From Rhizophagus clarus (lineage: Eukaryota > Glomeromycota > Glomeromycetes > Glomerales > Glomeraceae), in the NCBI GenBank assembly GCA_015698045.1, contig BLAL01000165.1:186001-250000 (forward strand): a stretch of DNA of 64,000 bases, written 5' to 3'. Positions 11,413 to 22,667 of the stretch are shown here, in pieces. Below the pieces are notes generated by a model. It ran no database searches, was not told the DNA's origin, and saw nothing but the letters and a program-made list of their open reading frames with translations. Made by a program: the position numbers and the translations under genes. Numbering within the stretch: the first letter of the stretch is position 1; each line of letters opens with the position of its first letter.

Positions 11413-11742
11413 ATGAATTCCCTTCCTTTAGAAACCCAATGTAATATGCTTTTACAAGGTTTTTATACGAATGGCGGTTTGACGCTTCCGCCCATAGCCA
11501 TTCTTCCGGAAAGAATGTATAAGAAATTAACGCATAGGAAAAAACCTGGTAACAAACCAACAAATACGCGAAGCTTATTACAGTTTTTCGTCTCCGAAGC
11601 AGCAAAACGAATACAAATTACAAATCCTTTAGTTATTGGCGAAGTTACAAGAAAACTGATGCTGGAGGCTAATATAAATGAATATCGCATTTTTGCTGCT
11701 GAAATAAATTTGTTAATTAAAAGTCGTAGCATCAGTCAATAG
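11413..11742 (+). CDS. Small HMG-box-like protein
   Basis: An uninterrupted 109-codon frame starts at the ATG at 11413; two upstream in-frame non-ATG codons were ignored. Codon usage is richer in C and G than the flanks, which supports coding. After a basic stretch (YKKLTHRKKPGNKP) it has PTNTRSLLQFFVSEAA, which fits helix 1 of an HMG box (a P-N-x-F/L-x-x-F pattern). Then NPLVIGEVTRKLMLE fits helix 2 and EYRIFAAEINLL fits helix 3. The usual Trp of helix 2 is replaced. HMG-box proteins bind and bend DNA in the nucleus, and arbuscular mycorrhizal fungi have many divergent copies. At 109 aa it is little more than the box. No intron is needed. It might instead be an unrelated small basic protein. 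Confidence 0.5.
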   Translation: MNSLPLETQCNMLLQGFYTNGGLTLPPIAILPERMYKKLTHRKKPGNKPTNTRSLLQFFVSEAAKRIQITNPLVIGEVTRKLMLEANINEYRIFAAEINLLIKSRSISQ

Positions 11743-13790
11743 ACGGGCTGAAATATTTTCAAAAAATTTTTCTGGGAAAAAGAAATTTTTTTTTTTTCCT
11801 CCATTTCTAATAACAATTTTGACGTGGGTAAATATTCTTATTTTTTCACGTGAAAACTTGTTTTTTATGATTTTATATTTATATATGAAAAATAGAGCTA
11901 GTTTTAAGATTTATAAGTTTTATTTTATTATATTGTATTTTGATAAAATCTTAATATATTCATAAGTATTTAAAAATTTCTTCTAAAGAGATATCATTTT
12001 ATTCAAATAAGTATCTGGCAAATTATTTCTTTTTTTTTAATTTCTACGATAACATCCGTTATATTCATTTTCGTACTTTCTATTATGGTAGCTTTTGAAT
12101 GTAATAATGAATCAAGATCATTTCTGTTACTTTTATATTATAGAATCTTCTAATAAATAAGATTGTTTAATTAATAATTTGATCTAGTTGCAATTTCAGT
12201 GTAACAATTAAAAATTAATTTGATTCATTATAAAGTTACTTAATTAAGAAAATTATCTTATTTCCGATGCGAAGTTACCGTAATCCACCGAATAAAGAAT
12301 GAGAATAACGGACGCAGCTCCGAAGATTGTGTTTTGAGTAACAATAATGACATACAAATTGCATCCCTATAATGGTTTTACAAGCCTATTATGTTTCCGG
12401 TCACGTGCAATGAAAATTTACTTATAAGGTTTTGATTTCATTACTGAAGAGAGTAAAAGACATTTTCTATTTTATGTAAATTTTCATAGACTTATATTAA
12501 CTAGGCCCAATAGGCCAATACAAAATTATCTGTTATATATGAATTTAATAAAAGACAACTGTATAATCTTTACTTTCAAATTATCAGATTAAATATGAAT
12601 TGCGTATAAAATTTGATAATTCATTTTTATATAATAAAGGATCTCTTTTCTTATTAACTATTTAATTATTTGATATAAAATGTTCAAAATATAAAATATA
12701 TTATTAAATTTGACTAAAATAAGGATTAGGTCGAAACAATAATGAATAATATGATTCGAAACAATTAAAGTTTAAAAAATTATAAATTTGTTAAAATTCA
12801 TTATTTGTTTAAATTAACATTGTATGTTTCCCAAAATCATAGAATTGCTTTAAAATATAAAGTAGTACGTGTGAGCAGCAATTTCAGATAACTTTGTTGT
12901 TGAGAGTTTATCATAAAGTTATATATAGTTTGTAAACCTTGTTGAATTGTTGAAATGAAGGAAACTTATACGAGACCTTTGGGGAACTTCGACCGTAGAA
13001 ATTTCTACAAACCTGTAATTTCGGTAATCTGTATTTAATTTATGGAAAATTATTACGGGTTTTTGGCTGAAACTTCAGGAGTCTGCTGGAAATTGTTACA
13101 AATCTGGCCCAAATTATGAGACCTAATTATGCACTTCTCTGGATCCACAAGTACATTTGCAAAAAAACCTTTCGGCCACATAGTATATAGTATATTCTTC
13201 AGTTACGATATAAGTAATGGTCATAGCATTGAGATTTATGGTAAGGCGTATATCAACAATTACGTTTTTACCAAATTTGTAAGAAAGGAAAAGAATAGTG
13301 ATCTTAACATGATCAGGGCATCAAGCAAATAATTATGTTTTATATTTGTCAATAAGAATTTTATTGTTAAAAAGCTGAGCAAATTGTAATTAAAATATCA
13401 TTAGGAAGTTATATAGGAAGAAACTTATTATATCGAAATATTATCGACAAAAAAAACAGTTCTTAACCAAGGGTAGATCATCCAGTTGGAGAAGCTGCAC
13501 ACTGTGAGCTAACTTTTTAACACATTTGCGGATGTTATTTTTATTCATCAGTTGATGTAGCAGAACTAATTTTTCAGATAAAAATCCAACATTTTAAAGT
13601 TGATACCCACGAACGCTCGCATAGAAGCTCCTAGTACCATCTCTAACAACACCACTACGACCAAAACTTGGGATCAGGGAGTGGATCAGACAATAGACTA
13701 GAGTAGTGAATAAGATAAGGGCAAGAGAAAAAGATAATTAAGTACAAGAGAATTATTGGGATAAGTGATTAGGGATTAGGGTAGAAGGAA
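11743..13790. other. Gene-free stretch
   Basis: A+T-rich with no supported gene. A 67-codon frame at 13129-13332 shows no recognisable motif, and its neighbours share its composition. The CTGAAATATTTTCAAAAAA sequence just after 11750 resembles one near 7345 and may be a small dispersed repeat. Confidence 0.45.
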
Positions 13791-13834
13791 GGTAGTGAAA
13801 AGTGGGCGTTGTGGGCGTTTTTATGACCACATAT

Positions 13835-14172
13835 TATATGATTACTATACGTTGCACACGTCTACACATACACGTCCACACTACATGTACATGTCCGCAT
13901 GCTACTCATACGTGACTGCTCATTCGCACAAAAAATTAGCGAAGAGGTACAAGCCTCCTTCACCCATTTTATTTGCGAAAATGGTACAAATTCGGTTACG
14001 CAGCTGTGCATTCATTGCGGTCAACATAAAGAGATTTCTAGATTATGACGTGAGAAGAAAATAACTGCGAATTAATTACAAATAAAAATATAACACGTTA
14101 ATTAGCTGAAAAAAAAATTAGTAGTTAATTAGATTTTATCTTTGGCACTTTTGGCAATCTCTGGCAATTTCC
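13835..14172 (+). repeat. Dispersed repeat, copy 1 of inverted pair
   Basis: ATATGATTACTATACG near 13835, CGAAGAGGTAC near 13940, GTGAGAAGA.ATAACTGCGA near 14050 and ATCTTTGGCACT near 14140 all recur in the same order on the opposite strand at 19545-20140. In this copy the small coding tail is frameshifted compared with the other copy. The final GGCAATTTCC is shared, and after it the copies diverge. Confidence 0.6.
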
Positions 14173-14179
14173 GGCCGGG

Positions 14180-14278
14180 ATCAATCTTCGGGGATATCAC
14201 CCACTTCTGTGAGGACAGTGAGGTCAGTGATGATACTAGTGTCTCCTAATATACCGAGTTCATTTTGAAGGATAACCT
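14180..14278 (-). pseudogene. Terminal coding exon of an unidentified gene
   Basis: The minus strand has a clean acceptor (CACTTTTTTTTAG) followed by an open frame that starts VILQNELGILGDTSIITDL and ends TEVGDIPED and a stop. The acidic, hydrophobic-patterned peptide and the polypyrimidine acceptor suggest a real last exon. The upstream exons were not found nearby. Family unknown. Confidence 0.35.
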
Positions 14279-15164
14279 AAAAAAAAGTGCAGCTCAATGC
14301 TACCAATTATTTATGTACAATCAACAAGAGGAATACTACACACACTATGAGTATTAAAATTGGAATAGAAGTAAAATTAATAAATGTTAAGCCAAATGCT
14401 TTTATCTTTGACTAATTGTTAGAGAAAAATTATTTGCGAATTGGCAAAAATTCTTATTTTAATAAAACATCGAGAAGGTATAGCAAGTAAAGTTGCGAAA
14501 TATTTATTATTATCATTATGGGGTGTTTTATGTGAAAACCCTCGAAAAAATGGTAAAATTGGTCCTCATCGGCGTATGAACCCTAAAACGTATCCACACT
14601 GATTGGTTTATTATAACGAACACAAATAATAATCATTTACAAGTAGGACCAAATACAGAGAAATTAAATGCGAAAAAATTTCCGTTAAAAATTCTATTAA
14701 CGTAATACAGAAAAAGCAATCACAAATTTACTAGTCAAACGAGACAAAAAAGAAAAAGAGATAGTTCTTCCTAATGAATTAATTTCGATAATTTAATTTA
14801 TTGTTATAAATTGTATCCCTTTTATTCGTTAATAAACAATGGAATATCGAATGTTATGGACTAAAATATTAAATTTACTTCTGTTTTTAATGCAAAAACT
14901 AGGCCAATGCCTAGTAATATTACTAACATCCATAAAATTTATTTGCAGAATAGCAATTGATCGAAATATTTTTATTAAAGATGTATGTAAGGCGTGTCCT
15001 AATTAAAAACATTTATTTATTCGTGAGCAATGAATAATTACTAATTTTTCTAAACTAGGACATAAATCGGAATTTTAAATAAAATCTTTAACCTTTGGTC
15101 ATAGTGGTGACTGATCAATTAAGTTTTAAGAATCAATCAAAAAAAAATAAAAATAAAAAATAAG
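14279..15164. other. Mostly gene-free stretch
   Basis: Around 14470-14590 the plus strand can be read as a short peptide with VAKYLLLSLWGVLCENPR, which resembles fragments of plasmid- or virus-like polymerase proteins in this fungal group, but it is too short to support a call. The rest shows nothing recognisable. Confidence 0.35.
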
Positions 15165-15335
15165 GATATTGTATCGTCGCCCAAAATTGAGTGTGATTAC
15201 TGATGATCGAACGCTCTCAAAAGGTAGCCCAACACCATCATTAACGAGTAAAAGTTCCTCCCTAACAAATCTACGTCCAAGTAACTTGTAAAGGACAGGT
15301 TGATTCTTTTGTACACGAACTTCTATGTTATCAAA
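15165..15335 (-). pseudogene. Unidentified coding relic
   Basis: The minus strand is open for over 50 codons with well-mixed composition unlike the flanking A+T-rich DNA: NQPVLYKLLGRRFVREEL, then LLVNDGVGLPFESVR and SSVITLNFGRRYN. The lack of low complexity suggests former protein coding. There is no start codon and no family is recognised. It could belong to the same gene as the minus-strand exon at 14180-14278. Confidence 0.35.
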
Positions 15336-15579
15336 GCTTAATTATACGCATAAAATGTGGTTATTTTACGAACTGCATTATATTAAGTTAATATTATACT
15401 GATCGTAATACATAAAGTTAATTTTCTCGCTCTTATATTTAGTGATTATTTACATTTTACAAACAACCCAAATATTGCTAATAGTAAATTAATAAACATT
15501 AAAGTCTGAACTAAGATTATAATAATATAGTATGATTTCTAATATATTTAATGGTACCAGAGCTATCTACATATCAGTA

Positions 15580-17665
15580 CATCTGCAAACTTCTGGTCAT
15601 AAAAAAAATGTACAACATTGATTTAATCATCAGATGACCAATGAGGTCTCTCCTGAATTTTCTGAGTTCCATAACAGTCTTCACATGTAGTGTATTGTCC
15701 AAATTTCGCTTGCAGATAGCTTTTTAGCATACTCAAGCATCCTTAGCATCCTTACAAAGTGTTTATTAAGTTCACTTTTTGTTGCAGTGGCTAAAAGATC
15801 GAGAATAATTCGCGCTTATCGTCGTCTTCATTACGATCTTCCACTATCCAGTGTAACCAGGATCCTGTTCAGCTCTGTGTTGTAACGCTTTCTCTAGGAA
15901 CACGTTCCATTTTTTGACCACTCGCAAAGAAAGAACGTGCATAACCGTCTACAAAATGTTGATAATATCTAGAAAGCCATTTGTTGGGGGGGACTTGTAT
16001 ACTTGAGGAATAACTCGTCGTCGCATCAGCTCATCTACTGTATAAAAGCAGATGATATTCTGAACGTTTTTTTAACTTCTTCTGTTAGCACTCCCTCGGC
16101 TGTCAGAAATTCTGCTAGCATTATTTCTTGAGAATCAACGATTTAACCGAGAAATCATGAACAAATATCGGAGAAGGTCTACAGCAGGCTTCGCTTCGTT
16201 CAAGGTCACAAATGTATTGACCAACTTTCTGAAGGTGGGATAGCCAAGTATCACTTCTTCCAATGAATTATTTGCGGTAAAATTCAACCAGGCTGAGACT
16301 TAATAGGAATAGGAACTTCATTTTTTCATTAAGTTCATTAAGAGTAATCGGATAGCCTTTCCGCAGCATGCCTGTTAAATAACTGATGTGAAAAATGACT
16401 TTAGATTTCGATTTACACGACTTTCCATTCATTAGCTCAGAATCCGCAAACTCCTTAAATACAATCCGTATTTGTTCTAGCGTGAAGTTTGGATTACAGA
16501 ATGATGTTATCATTTCTTTGAGATACTGAAAGAGCCGATTACATTCATAGACCAGATATCATAATTTTGTCTCGTTGTTTTAATACCACGAACGGCTTTC
16601 AAGAATGAAGACTTAACGACCATCGTCTGCCTATGAAGCGAATAACCTTTCCTTTCCACTTATCTTTCTTAAACAATTTAGCAAATTCAATACCAGACTT
16701 AATATCCTGAACTTCGAGATGAGCGGCGCTAGGGAGACGATAGTCGAATGATAACCAGAACTTTTCTACACTTACTATGTCAACCAGCTTTAAAATCTTA
16801 TTGATGATTCATTATATTTCCTAAGAGTTATAATGTTTCAAAGAAAAAAAGAAATATAAACAACAGATGTTTGTGATCAAATGGTTTAGCGAATAAGAAC
16901 TTACTATATACAAATATAGTTTTTTTTTGCAATTGATCTATAACGCTAAGCACTCGTGTAGATTCCAGAGGCCCGAGCACTATGTATTGCCGTAAAGTCA
17001 CTATCCCGAATCTTACTAAGAAGTGGATCACTTAACGGTAATGGATCAACAAAGTAAATATGATCACGCTGAGAACTCTCAATGGCCCCATTAGTTTTCC
17101 ATTTTCTTTTCTTTTGTACCGGGTCTAGAGAAAAGGAGAAAAATTAGTAAGAATGATATAATGAAATATATCAAGCTTTATCACACGTTTCTTACTTTCT
17201 TCTTCCGTTAAAGGTCTCTTTCTCTCTAATGGTCAACGAGAAAGCATATTCAATATTAATAACAAATGTGACGACGAAAATATATATCAGACTGCAAGTT
17301 TCTTGTTCGAGGGATAAAAAATTGGAGACACTTACCATATGGTGGTAGTTGCGATGATAGCAACAATGTTGATGTTATCTTCTTACTTGGATTCATATCC
17401 ATCTTGAAAAAATTCTATAAACTTGCTTTGACGTTTCATAAACACAATTACAAGCTTTTAATATCTTCTTCGGTAGAACTAGGATTAAACTTAATTTCAT
17501 CGACGTCAACTTGCCAAAGGTCTATGTCAGAATCTCCAAACTCTTCATTATATGAGATAAGCCTCGTGAGTTCTCCAACTTTATGCTCTCAAATGGAATT
17601 TTCTCATCATCAATTTTGAAGAATTTCTTATTGTCCTTGTCGTTTTCATTTCTGCAAACTCCAAC
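15580..17665 (-). pseudogene. Crinkler-type P-loop NTPase/nuclease pseudogene
   Basis: Read 5' to 3' on the minus strand, pieces of one long gene appear in order. A header region near 17600-17320 has DSDIDLWQVDVDEIKF and NINIVAIIATT. An intron starts GTAAGTGTCTCC at about 17338. A degraded Walker A region is seen as TAIHSARASGIYTSA (about 16950). A degraded Walker B neighbourhood is VIRFIGRRWSL (about 16640). Then come RQNYDIWSMNVIGSFS, NPNFTLEQIRIVFKEFAD (16500), YPTFRKLVNTFVTLNEAK (16220) and, near the end, YTTCEDCYGTQ and INVVHFF, which match the C-terminal nuclease-like part of this family. Frame changes and stops separate nearly every block, and both Walker motifs have lost key residues, so it is non-functional. 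Intact members are effector-like proteins with an N-terminal ubiquitin-like/header region and NTPase plus nuclease domains. The family call rests on block order and is fairly strong. Confidence 0.7.
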
Positions 17666-17949
17666 CTGGAAAACGTAACTATTAACTAAACGTAAACAAT
17701 TGTACGATTATATTCTGTAATGGTAAAATGATATTGTAAAGAAAAAGATTTAGAGAAGAAGGCTGGGTATATAGGTATATATATACTTTTCTGAATACAT
17801 CGCGACTATAAACTCTTGATAGACTCTTGCATAAACTTTTGGTGGAATAATCCGACGAATTTAGGGTATTTATAGATGTTATGTAATTTTTAGTGGTTGT
17901 ACGAGTGGTCATACGATTGACCGTATTTGACTAATCAGTGTGACTTGCA

Positions 17950-18291
17950 ACACAAATAAAGCGCAGTAACTCGAGGATTTTTCACGTATTTGTTGTTTTG
18001 TTTTCTTAACCTATCAGAAGTATTATTATTGAAGCCTGGACTAGAGACTTCGCAATCAAGGTACTTGAATGAATATTATTTTTTCGGTTAGGTTTTACGT
18101 TCAGTTTCCCCTTTTCTCGTTCAGAAAGAGTTTATTCAAATAAAACTAACCCGAAATCGCACTTGCAGTAGTTTCAACCGTTGATGATCTTTTTTCTTTG
18201 TGTAATTTGGCTACCTCTCGATTCAACGGTTCTTCCGCTTCTGGACGAACACTATTCGCCTGTTCTATTGTTAGTGGATATTTTCGAGTCG
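17950..18291 (-). CDS. Possible small two-exon gene, unknown product
   Basis: On the minus strand an ATG at about 18291 opens MATRKYPLTIEQANSVRPEA and continues through a charged helix (REVAKLHKEKRSS) to a GTTAGT donor near 18155. About 100 bp on, after a short gap, NNTSDRLRKQNNKYVKNP and VTALYLCCKSH end with a stop near 17950. Composition is clearly non-random, but the acceptor is uncertain and no family is recognised. It could be the first exons of a longer decayed gene, since the next relic downstream (Crinkler-type) begins at 17665 on the same strand. Confidence 0.3.
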
Positions 18292-18611
18292 CCATATATC
18301 ATTTTTAATAGAGTAAGGAAATTGGTTGAACTGCGTTAATAACGAGTTACTCATCTATCTGAAGTACTCAATAATAACTTATATAAACGTAAAAAAAAAA
18401 AAAAAAATCTTAGAATTCATAAAAATCCATGTATTCTTAGAATCAGAGAATTCTATATATTCGGTAAGATTAATAAATGGGCGTTTATAATGTTAGATTT
18501 TATTACATTGGTAATTATTTATAAGAATACAATATGAATTTGTAGAATTCATTTCATTGAATAAAAAAAAAAATATTTATCTACTGTACATATAATACAA
18601 TGAGTACAATA

Positions 18612-18925
18612 GAAAGACACAATGGTGAAAGCATTCATCAATAGGCAACTCGTGTCCAATGAACGGATAAAATTTTCGTAATCGAAGGACGTACTAGATT
18701 ATTTCTCTTATGTCGACGTCGACGAACATCCTCCATTGTTTTACTGAAGACCGCATTATTCATTAGGTCTTTTTCGAATGTATTTTTAGCATTACGTCTT
18801 TGTTAAGTATTAGCCATAATGTAGGGCTCGAGCCATGGTGATTGGTCGAATTTCAAGACACGATGTACATGCGCTATTTCCATTCTTAAGTCAAGACATT
18901 GTGGAGATTCCTGTAATGGAGGATA
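18612..18925 (-). pseudogene. Polinton/virus-like family B DNA polymerase relic
   Basis: The minus strand reads HRVLKFDQSPWLEPYI, then a stop, then RNAKNTFEKDLMNNAVFSKT and MEDVRRRRHK. This is the palm-region stretch of protein-primed family B polymerases (usual form F-x-Q-S-x-W-L ... N-S/A-V-F/Y-G-K-T-M-E). Here the conserved Gly of the GKT is Ser, a few residues before LMNN are missing, and a stop interrupts, so it is dead. Such polymerases occur in Polinton/Maverick elements and linear plasmids. No integrase, ATPase or capsid genes were found beside it. Confidence 0.7.
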
Positions 18926-19055
18926 TATATGTCAGTATCTGTCCTTCGTTTTTAATGTAGTGACTAATTTTCTGTTTTAACAAATTTTCCATTGCTCAAT
19001 TTTTGATTAAAACGTTCTGATGTGGACTAAGTTTTTCACGTTTTACTATTCGTCT

Positions 19056-19205
19056 TTCTGAACAGAAAGGAAATCTGAATGTGATGGATGCAATTTTTCC
19101 GGGTACCTTTGCTTAACTTCCCACACACTTTCTCGCTTAGTAGTGGGGAAATATTTGGATATTTGGAAAATCCTTAAGGTTAAACCAGCGGAAATTCCCT
19201 GTAGG
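19056..19205 (-). pseudogene. Unidentified coding relic with one frame change
   Basis: Minus-strand peptides GNFRWFNLKDFPNIQIFP and, one frame over, KRESVWEVKQRYPEKLHPSH together form a plausible protein segment with a single frameshift near 19140. It lies 5' of the DNA polymerase relic and on the same strand, so the two could derive from one element. Family not recognised. Confidence 0.4.
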
Positions 19206-19544
19206 TAAATATTGTATTATTGTCCAACCATACGAATTGGTCACATCTAGATAAAGAAGCCGCTTAATAACCTTTTATTGTTGTATCCCTTCATTCCAGA
19301 AAAATTTGCCTTTGCTATTACATACATAATTATATATATATACATATATTTGAAGAATGTCAGTATACATAAAATGTTTATAAAATATTCATAAATATTT
19401 AGAGAATAAGCAAAAAGGTCTCATTATATAAAAAATGTACAAAAAAAATTACGAGACGGAACTTTTCGCATATTTTCCATAAATTTTATATTGCTTTCTG
19501 AACATTTCATTTTTATAGGACCCCAAGAAGAAAGGAAATTGCCA

Positions 19545-20140
19545 ACAGAGATTGTCAAGAGTGCCAAAGATAGAACCTGATAAACTACTCATTTTTTTAT
19601 CGACTAATAAACGTGCTATATTTCAATTGCAAAAATATTGTTTTCAAAATAAATAAATCGTAAATCGTAATTAATTCGCAGTTATTCTCTTCTCACGCCA
19701 TAATTTAGATGCGTAACTGAGTTAGTACCATTGCCGCAAATAATACAAGGGGGGTTAGTACCTCTTCGTTTAATAGCAAAAGCATGCATGTCGCAGTATT
19801 CATTTTTTATGAGACGAGTACAACATTTCCTCTCTTAACTAATCGATGGCACGGCATAATATACTTAGCTTATCAGCATATTTAATGCTCATAAGAGAAG
19901 CGGAAATAATTTGGTTATGATCAAAGTGATTAACTCGAGACTCGAGTAGTATGTAATCAGGTGAGTGTAGTCAAGTATGTTATTTATTATGCGTGAAAGG
20001 ATGTTATTATATTTATGAAAGCAAAATGGAATGGCGGGCTGCCTGTGGCAAGCACGCAAAAAAATGAAAGCATTTTTTATATAACAATAAGCGAGCGGAC
20101 GGACGTGTGTGTAGAGACGTATAGTAATCATGTAATATGT
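19545..20140 (-). repeat. Dispersed repeat, copy 2, with Cys/His-rich coding tail
   Basis: This is the inverted partner of 13835-14172 and is longer. On the minus strand, 19830-19676 reads CCTRLIKNEYCDMHAFAIK and continues RRGTNPPCIICGNGTNSV to a stop after GVRRE. The C-C...Y-C-x-x-H and C-x-x-C spacing suggests zinc binding. Upstream it contains stops, so only the 3' part of a gene is readable. The copy also shares an untranslated tail (ATCTTTGGCACT) with copy 1. It is probably the 3' end of a mobile element gene. Confidence 0.55.
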
Positions 20141-20197
20141 AAGGGAGTAATCATATAATTTGTTAACAAATAAGGATATAGTACTGGGCAAATTCAA

Positions 20198-20756
20198 TAA
20201 CGGTTAGACTTGAAGCCACTACAGTTTGGTGCTAGCAAATTCCACTCGAATTTCAATTTCAAAATTATCTTTTTGATTTTATTTCCACACACATTATTTA
20301 AAATAATATGTAACAAGTGATCAAGTGATAATATTATAAAAAGAAGTGAAAGTAAAAGAACAATTATGATAATTATTTGAAGAAAAGTTCAGAAGTCACA
20401 TGATTCATTTCTGTTGGCCGTTCAAATATATATATACATATCAAACAAATTTAAATATTACTAAATTTTGCTATGACTAATTAAAATTACAGTTCGTAGA
20501 GAAAATGTAACCTTTCATTTTATGCCGTGCATTAATGTTTGATAAAATATAAAAATTATATACTCTTTATGAACCGTGGGGAGGAAATAAGGGGAACGAG
20601 AAAGGGAAAACATCAATCCAGAAAAAAGAAAAAATATCCTACTTCTTAAAAAAAAAAAAGAAAGGGCCAGCAATATTATCCTCCTTTCTAAACTATACAA
20701 ATTGGTCAACAGAGTCATTAGTTGTTCCGCTTAGTTACGAATTAACTAACGTCTCT
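20198..20756. other. Gene-free stretch
   Basis: No supported gene. It includes an AG-rich run near 20580-20670 and the short ATATATATACATATC microsatellite at about 20427. This is the 3' flank of the Asp/Tyr-rich gene that follows on the minus strand. Confidence 0.4.
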
Positions 20757-21005
20757 CTATTTTCTTTCGCAACCAATTTCAATACGAATCATAATCTGAA
20801 TATTATAGTTATCAAAGTCATCAAAATAATCAAAATCATCATCAGAATAATGATAAAATTCGTCGTAATAATCGTCAAAAGTATCGAAATCATCTCTTTG
20901 GCGATTGTTGTTGAAATAACCGTCATCATCAAAATTATTGTTGATATTGTTCTCATTAATAATCCATACAACCGCCATTGTAATTAATATAACCTTCCAA
21001 AACAC
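20757..21005 (-). CDS. Small secreted Asp/Tyr/Asn-rich protein
   Basis: A single-exon frame of 82 aa. Residues 2-18 (FWKVILITMAVVWIINE) form an N-terminal hydrophobic signal-like segment. The rest is dominated by Asp, Tyr, Phe and Asn (FDTFDDYYDEFYHYSDDDFD), so it is strongly acidic and has no Cys. The tail (IQIMIRIEIGCERK) is less biased. A paralogue of the same design lies at 27478-27807 on the same strand. The product is probably exported. Acidic aromatic repeats could bind cations or matrix, or cross-link through Tyr, but the function is unknown. The frame could in principle be a GAT/TAT microsatellite artefact; the matching signal peptide and arrangement in the paralogue argue against that. 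Confidence 0.55.
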   Translation of the reverse strand: MFWKVILITMAVVWIINENNINNNFDDDGYFNNNRQRDDFDTFDDYYDEFYHYSDDDFDYFDDFDNYNIQIMIRIEIGCERK

Positions 21006-21984
21006 TATTTTTTTTTTATTTTGCCTTAAAAAAAAAATTATTTCTTTTTCTTCCTTTTTTTTTTGATTTTAAAAAACACAGTTAAATAGTTTACATGTTG
21101 ATTATTAGATTTTAAGAGCTATAAGAGTTTTCAATTTTGTATTGTGTCCATGCATTTGTTTCATATGAGAAAGTGGGACGTACGATCAGAGTGCAGGATT
21201 ATATAGGAATAATTTATGCAAATATGTTACTAAAAAGAAAATTGGTCGTTAACGAACGCTTTTCATGTGAAAAGTGATGTAAGGCATCCTTCATAAGAAG
21301 AATACTTCACTGGGTTCTTTTGTGGTTTAAAATAATTCTTTATTAATTAAAATTCCTAAAAATAAATAAATTCCTAAAATCTAAATAATTAGCCCAAAAA
21401 TTGTAATTTCCTCCATTTGTTAGTAGCCTTCAATTATTAGATTCCTAGAATATCACTGACTTTCACAGGATCGAGTCTTAGGTAAATGTTAATTAGCGAA
21501 TCAAATTTAAGTATTTTACTTAAAATGCGTTTTTTCAATTTCCAGTGTCTGCTGCGGCTATACTGCGGTCATGCATAATTATTAATTACTCCCTAAATAA
21601 AGAAATTCACCTTTGTTATAGTTTAACCTCAATTTCAGAGAGATAAATTAACAAAAAATACATTTCACACGTATATCTACAATACAGTATAACTATTCTA
21701 TTAAAATCCTTCACTGCCCTACACTTTTCTATTAAATTATTTATAATATTTTTTGATATCTTTGAGATTACAGTGAATACAGATGACCCTTTTATAGGCG
21801 ATCATACAAACTGAAGTTACTGGGTTTTTCCTATGTTCTAATTTGTACATGTTTAATTAATGTCAATATGCATTATGCGTGTAATATTTAATACTACTAT
21901 TTTATAAAGATTAAATGGAGGTTTTATTTCATTTAATTATTATTATATAAATATAAAATTATTTAAATATAATAATTTTAACAG
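21006..21984. other. Gene-free stretch
   Basis: No supported gene. The first 60 bp upstream of the Asp/Tyr-rich gene contain T9 and A9 runs (21007-21070), similar in type to the A-run just upstream of its paralogue at 27808. Confidence 0.4.
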
Positions 21985-22170
21985 CACTACATGAAGTTAA
22001 GGACCACCCAGAAAGAATCTCTCATTATCAAAAATACGAAAGGGAGCTCAACTTTGAAAACATCGAATTTCTAGTAAAGGCTGATGAAATTATTCTCAGA
22101 AGATTTTGAGCGTCATAAAATATTTATCCTATCTAAACCACCCGCCGAAATTAGTAAAAAACCTCGGATG
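21985..22170 (+). pseudogene. Relic of a polymerase-type element protein
   Basis: After an acceptor-like TTTTAACAG the plus strand reads LHEVKDHPERISHYQKYERE, LNFENIEFLVKADEI and, with a frame change, ERHKIFILSK and SKKPRMV before stops. This pattern (H-P-x-R...Y-x-x-E-L-N-F-x-x-I-x-F-x-V) resembles the region upstream of the polymerase domain in Polinton-type proteins. A weaker alternative is an RGS domain, which also has an E-x-N-x-E-N-I-x-F-L helix. It is non-functional either way. Confidence 0.4.
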
Positions 22171-22667
22171 GTTTAGTAAGTGCTCTACGGTAATCTGCAA
22201 TCCTAGGACACAATTTTAACTTGGTAGTGAGGTGATTTTTCACGATTTTTTTGAAAAATTAATATAGAGACCGTACACATTTACAGAAACCTAATTCCAC
22301 CTAGAATTAAGTTTGTTCTATTTCTATTAGTAAAATTTCAGTTAGCCGGAAATTGATATTTTTACTGCACGAAATCGGATGGATGTGTCAAAAACTTGAT
22401 GGTACGTACGTTTGTAGAATACATTAGTACGTACGAATTTTTAAAATATTTCCGTACATTGATTTTTAAATATGACATATATTTAGATCAAGTAAAAAAA
22501 AATAATAAGTAGATTACAATTTAAAATAGCAATAAAAAAATTTTAGATAAAATATTTTTTTATTAAAAAAATTTCAGATGAAACATTTCTATGTGAATTC
22601 TGGATAATTAAACATTCAGAATTTTTTGTCCTAGATTAATACAATTTTAGAACAATTACAGAAAAAT

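Noticed and set aside
16268-16513. 81-codon minus-strand frame as a separate gene
   Set aside because: It is one block of the Crinkler-type pseudogene, continuous in order with blocks in other frames.
21985-22170. RGS-domain fragment
   Set aside because: The E-x-N-x-E-N-I-x-F-L helix fits, but the following V-K-A-D-E-I and I-F-I-L-S-K order fits an element polymerase protein better; kept as an alternative only.
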